A stretch of DNA of 64,000 nucleotides from Shewanella hafniensis (GTDB lineage Bacteria; Pseudomonadota; Gammaproteobacteria; Enterobacterales; Shewanellaceae), in contig NZ_BPFD01000003.1 of assembly GCF_019655335.1 (NCBI RefSeq), forward strand, positions 94,175-158,174. Reading direction: 5' to 3'. Shown here one piece after another: positions 61,825 through 64,000 of the stretch. Positions within the stretch are counted from its first letter, which is position 1, and each line of letters opens with the position of its first letter. Under the pieces are notes generated by a model. That model saw only the letters and a list, made by a program, of their open reading frames with translations, did no database searches and was not told the DNA's origin. Made by a program: the position numbers and the translations under genes.

Positions 61825-63882
61825 TTATACAGCGACTTCTTTACCATCTAATTTGCGAATAACCACAGTGGCGGCGCGAGGGCGTAATGTGACTCCAGTT
61901 GGCGTTTGTTCTGCGGCATTGGACGAATAAGGCCAGTTACCGGGATGCTGAATGTTAGCAAATACCGAAGTGTAATCAGGGCTAATGGCAAAACCTGTCA
62001 CTTCACAGTCGTTGGGGCCGACAAAGAAACGCTTTAATTCCATTTGATTATCGGCGGTTACGCCTACTTGTTTCTCTTGGCCATCTACCAGTGTTGAAGG
62101 CACTATTGCGAGCATTTGATCGTTAGTTTCTTCGGCAACTTCCTTGGCGCCGTTGTCGGTTTGAACCCACAAGATACCGCGTTTATCAAAGGCCAAACCA
62201 TCTGGGCTGGCAAATTGATTGAGATCGGTTAAGCCTGACAAGTTGGTCTCAGCATTGCCATCGCTGGGAGAGCCAAAAACAAAAATATCCCATGTAAATT
62301 CAGTCGCTTTGTCGCCTTCATTCCAACGGATAATATGGCCGAAATAGTTTTTCAATCTTGGGTTGGCAGGATTCGCTTCGGTACGTTTTGAGTTGTTGGT
62401 CAGGGTCAAATAAGCAGAGCCTGTGAACGGATCGACCGCGCACCACTCAGGTCGGTCCATAGGTGTTGCGCCGACTAAATCCGCTGCGCCCGCGGTGTTT
62501 AAAATAATCTCGGCCAAAGTTGCGAAGCTATCGCCTAGGGTTTTGCCGTCTGTGGTTTGGCTATCTAACGTCAAAGGTAACCAAATACCGACACCATTTT
62601 CATTAAATTTAGCCGCGTATAAAGTTCCTTCATTCATGTACTTATCGCCTGTTTGCAGGCGGTTGTTGCTGTCAGCATCCTTTGCATCCCAGACCGCATT
62701 TGAAACAAATTTATAGAGGTATTCGAATTGCGAATCGTGGCCAGAATAGAACACGACTGGCTTGCCTTCGGTTAATTTACCAAAGGTACAACCCTCATGG
62801 CGGAAACGACCAAGGGCGGTACGTTTTACCGCGCGAGATGTGGCATTGTACGGGTCAATTTCGACAATATAACCGTGGCCGTTTGCTTCATTACGGTAGT
62901 CATCCTGCGCACTTGCGCCCTTTGGCGTGACATCAAAACGGGCAAATTCATCGAGGCGTTCTTCATCATGACCGGCAAGATCGTCCCAACCATAACGAGT
63001 GCTGGTTTTACTGATCCCGATGCGACTCTGATCGGCGGTTAAGCTAGCACGGTTAGCAAAATAACCAGGCCAATTTTCTTCACAGGTCAGGTAAGTACCC
63101 CAAGGCGTGTAGCCATTGCCGCAGTTATTTAAGGTGCCACGTGCTTGGCTGCCATCGGGAGAGTAGCGGGTTTCGAGTAGCGAAGAGTAGGCCAGAGGAC
63201 CGCTGATATCCATCACAGTCGCGCCAGTGAATCGACGGTTATGACCATCATTACTGACGACTTCCCATTGATTATTCACCAGTTTTATACGTACAACCGA
63301 TACGCCATGAGCGTTAATCTCTTTGCGTACTTCATCAATAATAGTGCGAAGACCAGAAGTGGGGTCAAACGTCTGGCCCGTAGGATGCAAAGCATCTTCG
63401 TCAATGTATTCGTGGTTAATGCAGAGTAGGCCGTCATCACCCGCATCGTTTAATGGGAAGAAGTGCATACCATCGTGGTGCATACCCACTGAGTTGGCTT
63501 GGTCATCGGCGGTGTTACTGCCATCACTTTTCCAAGGCGCCGCTTTTGCATTTAATGGCGTGCCCCAAGGTGCTAACACCTGCGCTGTGTAACCTTCTGG
63601 CACGACAACCGCATCTAAGCGAGAACCCGCAACCGATGTAAAGTTAAGCTTGGCACTACTTTTAGTCGGTGGCACTGGCATGACTGGATCGACAGGTGTA
63701 GGAATAGCTTCATTGTCTGAACCACAAGCGGTTAAGCCAACACTGGCAAAAGCAGTCATAGCGCTGAGGCCTAGACCACTTTTTACGAAATTACGGCGAG
63801 ATAAATGCTTATCCAACACTTGATTAAAGGGTTCATTATTACTTTTATTATAAAGTGTAGGATCAAAGGTGGCCTTACTCAT
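61825..63882 (-). CDS. phoX: PhoX-family alkaline phosphatase, Tat-exported lipoprotein
   Basis: Predicted calcium- and iron-dependent phosphatase that frees phosphate from esters. 685 residues. The N-terminal SRRNFVKSGLG is a twin-arginine motif and GLTACGS a lipobox, so the protein should be folded, exported by Tat and lipid-anchored. PhoX motifs: GTLNNCGNGYTPWGTYLTCEENWPGYF, NHEYIDEDA and LGRFRHEGCTFGK. A partial Pho-box-like pair lies upstream. Family assignment is firm; substrate preference is not shown by sequence. Confidence 0.88.
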   Translation of the reverse strand: MSKATFDPTLYNKSNNEPFNQVLDKHLSRRNFVKSGLGLSAMTAFASVGLTACGSDNEAIPTPVDPVMPVPPTKSSAKLNFTSVAGSRLDAVVVPEGYTAQVLAPWGTPLNAKAAPWKSDGSNTADDQANSVGMHHDGMHFFPLNDAGDDGLLCINHEYIDEDALHPTGQTFDPTSGLRTIIDEVRKEINAHGVSVVRIKLVNNQWEVVSNDGHNRRFTGATVMDISGPLAYSSLLETRYSPDGSQARGTLNNCGNGYTPWGTYLTCEENWPGYFANRASLTADQSRIGISKTSTRYGWDDLAGHDEERLDEFARFDVTPKGASAQDDYRNEANGHGYIVEIDPYNATSRAVKRTALGRFRHEGCTFGKLTEGKPVVFYSGHDSQFEYLYKFVSNAVWDAKDADSNNRLQTGDKYMNEGTLYAAKFNENGVGIWLPLTLDSQTTDGKTLGDSFATLAEIILNTAGAADLVGATPMDRPEWCAVDPFTGSAYLTLTNNSKRTEANPANPRLKNYFGHIIRWNEGDKATEFTWDIFVFGSPSDGNAETNLSGLTDLNQFASPDGLAFDKRGILWVQTDNGAKEVAEETNDQMLAIVPSTLVDGQEKQVGVTADNQMELKRFFVGPNDCEVTGFAISPDYTSVFANIQHPGNWPYSSNAAEQTPTGVTLRPRAATVVIRKLDGKEVAV

Positions 63883-63939
63883 ATTTTACTCCGGCTAGTA
63901 CGATGAATTAAATTTCGTGTCTAAGGCTAAAGTACCAAT

Positions 63940-63968
63940 ATGACAATAAAGCTGATTTTATATTACAG
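63940..63968 (-). promoter_or_regulatory. Possible Pho box before phoX
   Basis: On the minus strand CTGTAAT (63968-63962) and TTGTCAT (63946-63940) are PhoB-type heptamers spaced by 22 bp, two 11-bp periods, but the unit between them is a poor match. Tentative. Confidence 0.35.
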
Positions 63969-64000
63969 GAATAATTTAAAGAGTAATCCAATCGATATGT

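Overview
The window looks like chromosomal DNA of a Shewanella-type gammaproteobacterium. This rests on housekeeping blocks in gammaproteobacterial order (aspS-yebC-ruvCAB; nrdAB next to ubiG/gyrA; aroA-cmk-rpsA-ihfB-lapAB-pyrF), short intergenic gaps closed by hairpin-T terminators, PsrA-like operators at fatty-acid genes, and protein sequences that read as Shewanella. The genus is my recognition and was not computed.

Layout. 1-4.2 kb: end of aspS, yebC and the ruvC-ruvA-ruvB Holliday-junction genes. 4.2-10.6 kb: a large TonB-dependent receptor behind a perfect CRP-type site, an orphan OmpR-family regulator, an M14 carboxypeptidase and two small proteins. 10.7-16.6 kb: ansA and sppA (minus), fadH and a YciI-like secreted protein. 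16.6-22.5 kb (minus): class Ia ribonucleotide reductase nrdA-nrdB with an overlapping 2Fe-2S ferredoxin, preceded by paired NrdR and DnaA boxes; then gph-like and ubiG. 22.9-26.9 kb: gyrA and serC. 27.1-38.1 kb: a complete type I-F CRISPR-Cas locus (cas1, cas2-3, csy1, csy2, csy3, cas6f, leader, 38 repeats and 37 spacers) sitting between serC and aroA, which are neighbours in enteric bacteria. 38.3-43.2 kb: LysR regulator, YjjI/YjjW glycyl-radical pair, aromatic/aspartate aminotransferase. 43.6-51.7 kb: aroA, cmk, rpsA, ihfB, lapA, lapB, pyrF, a DECR-like SDR and yaiL. 51.9-64 kb: acyl-CoA dehydrogenase, dacB (PBP4), pssA, an MFS exporter, a class C beta-lactamase, a DTW-domain tRNA enzyme and a PhoX-type phosphatase.

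Main discovery. In the 248 bp between cas2-3 and csy1 there is a two-repeat, one-guide mini-CRISPR on the minus strand, closed by its own minus-strand terminator. Its 25-nt guide matches the promoter region of csy1 about 65 bp upstream of the start codon. The match is next to a CC PAM and covers guide positions 1-17 except 6 and 12, then is lost from position 18 onward. Every sixth base is the one type I effector complexes flip out. This strongly suggests a crRNA-like RNA that directs the Csy complex to repress its own operon, of the kind described as Cas-regulating (CreR-like) RNAs in other type I systems. The hairpin of the mini-repeats keeps the canonical I-F U-A pair, while the main array has C-G there, and Cas6f has His where Pseudomonas Csy4 has the Gln that reads this A.

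The main array records repeated encounters with related targets: three consecutive spacers tile one 60-nt sequence, each internal overlap preceded by CC; two spacers differ by one base; two further pairs overlap with mismatches. A 12-bp deletion has fused a spacer to a broken repeat.
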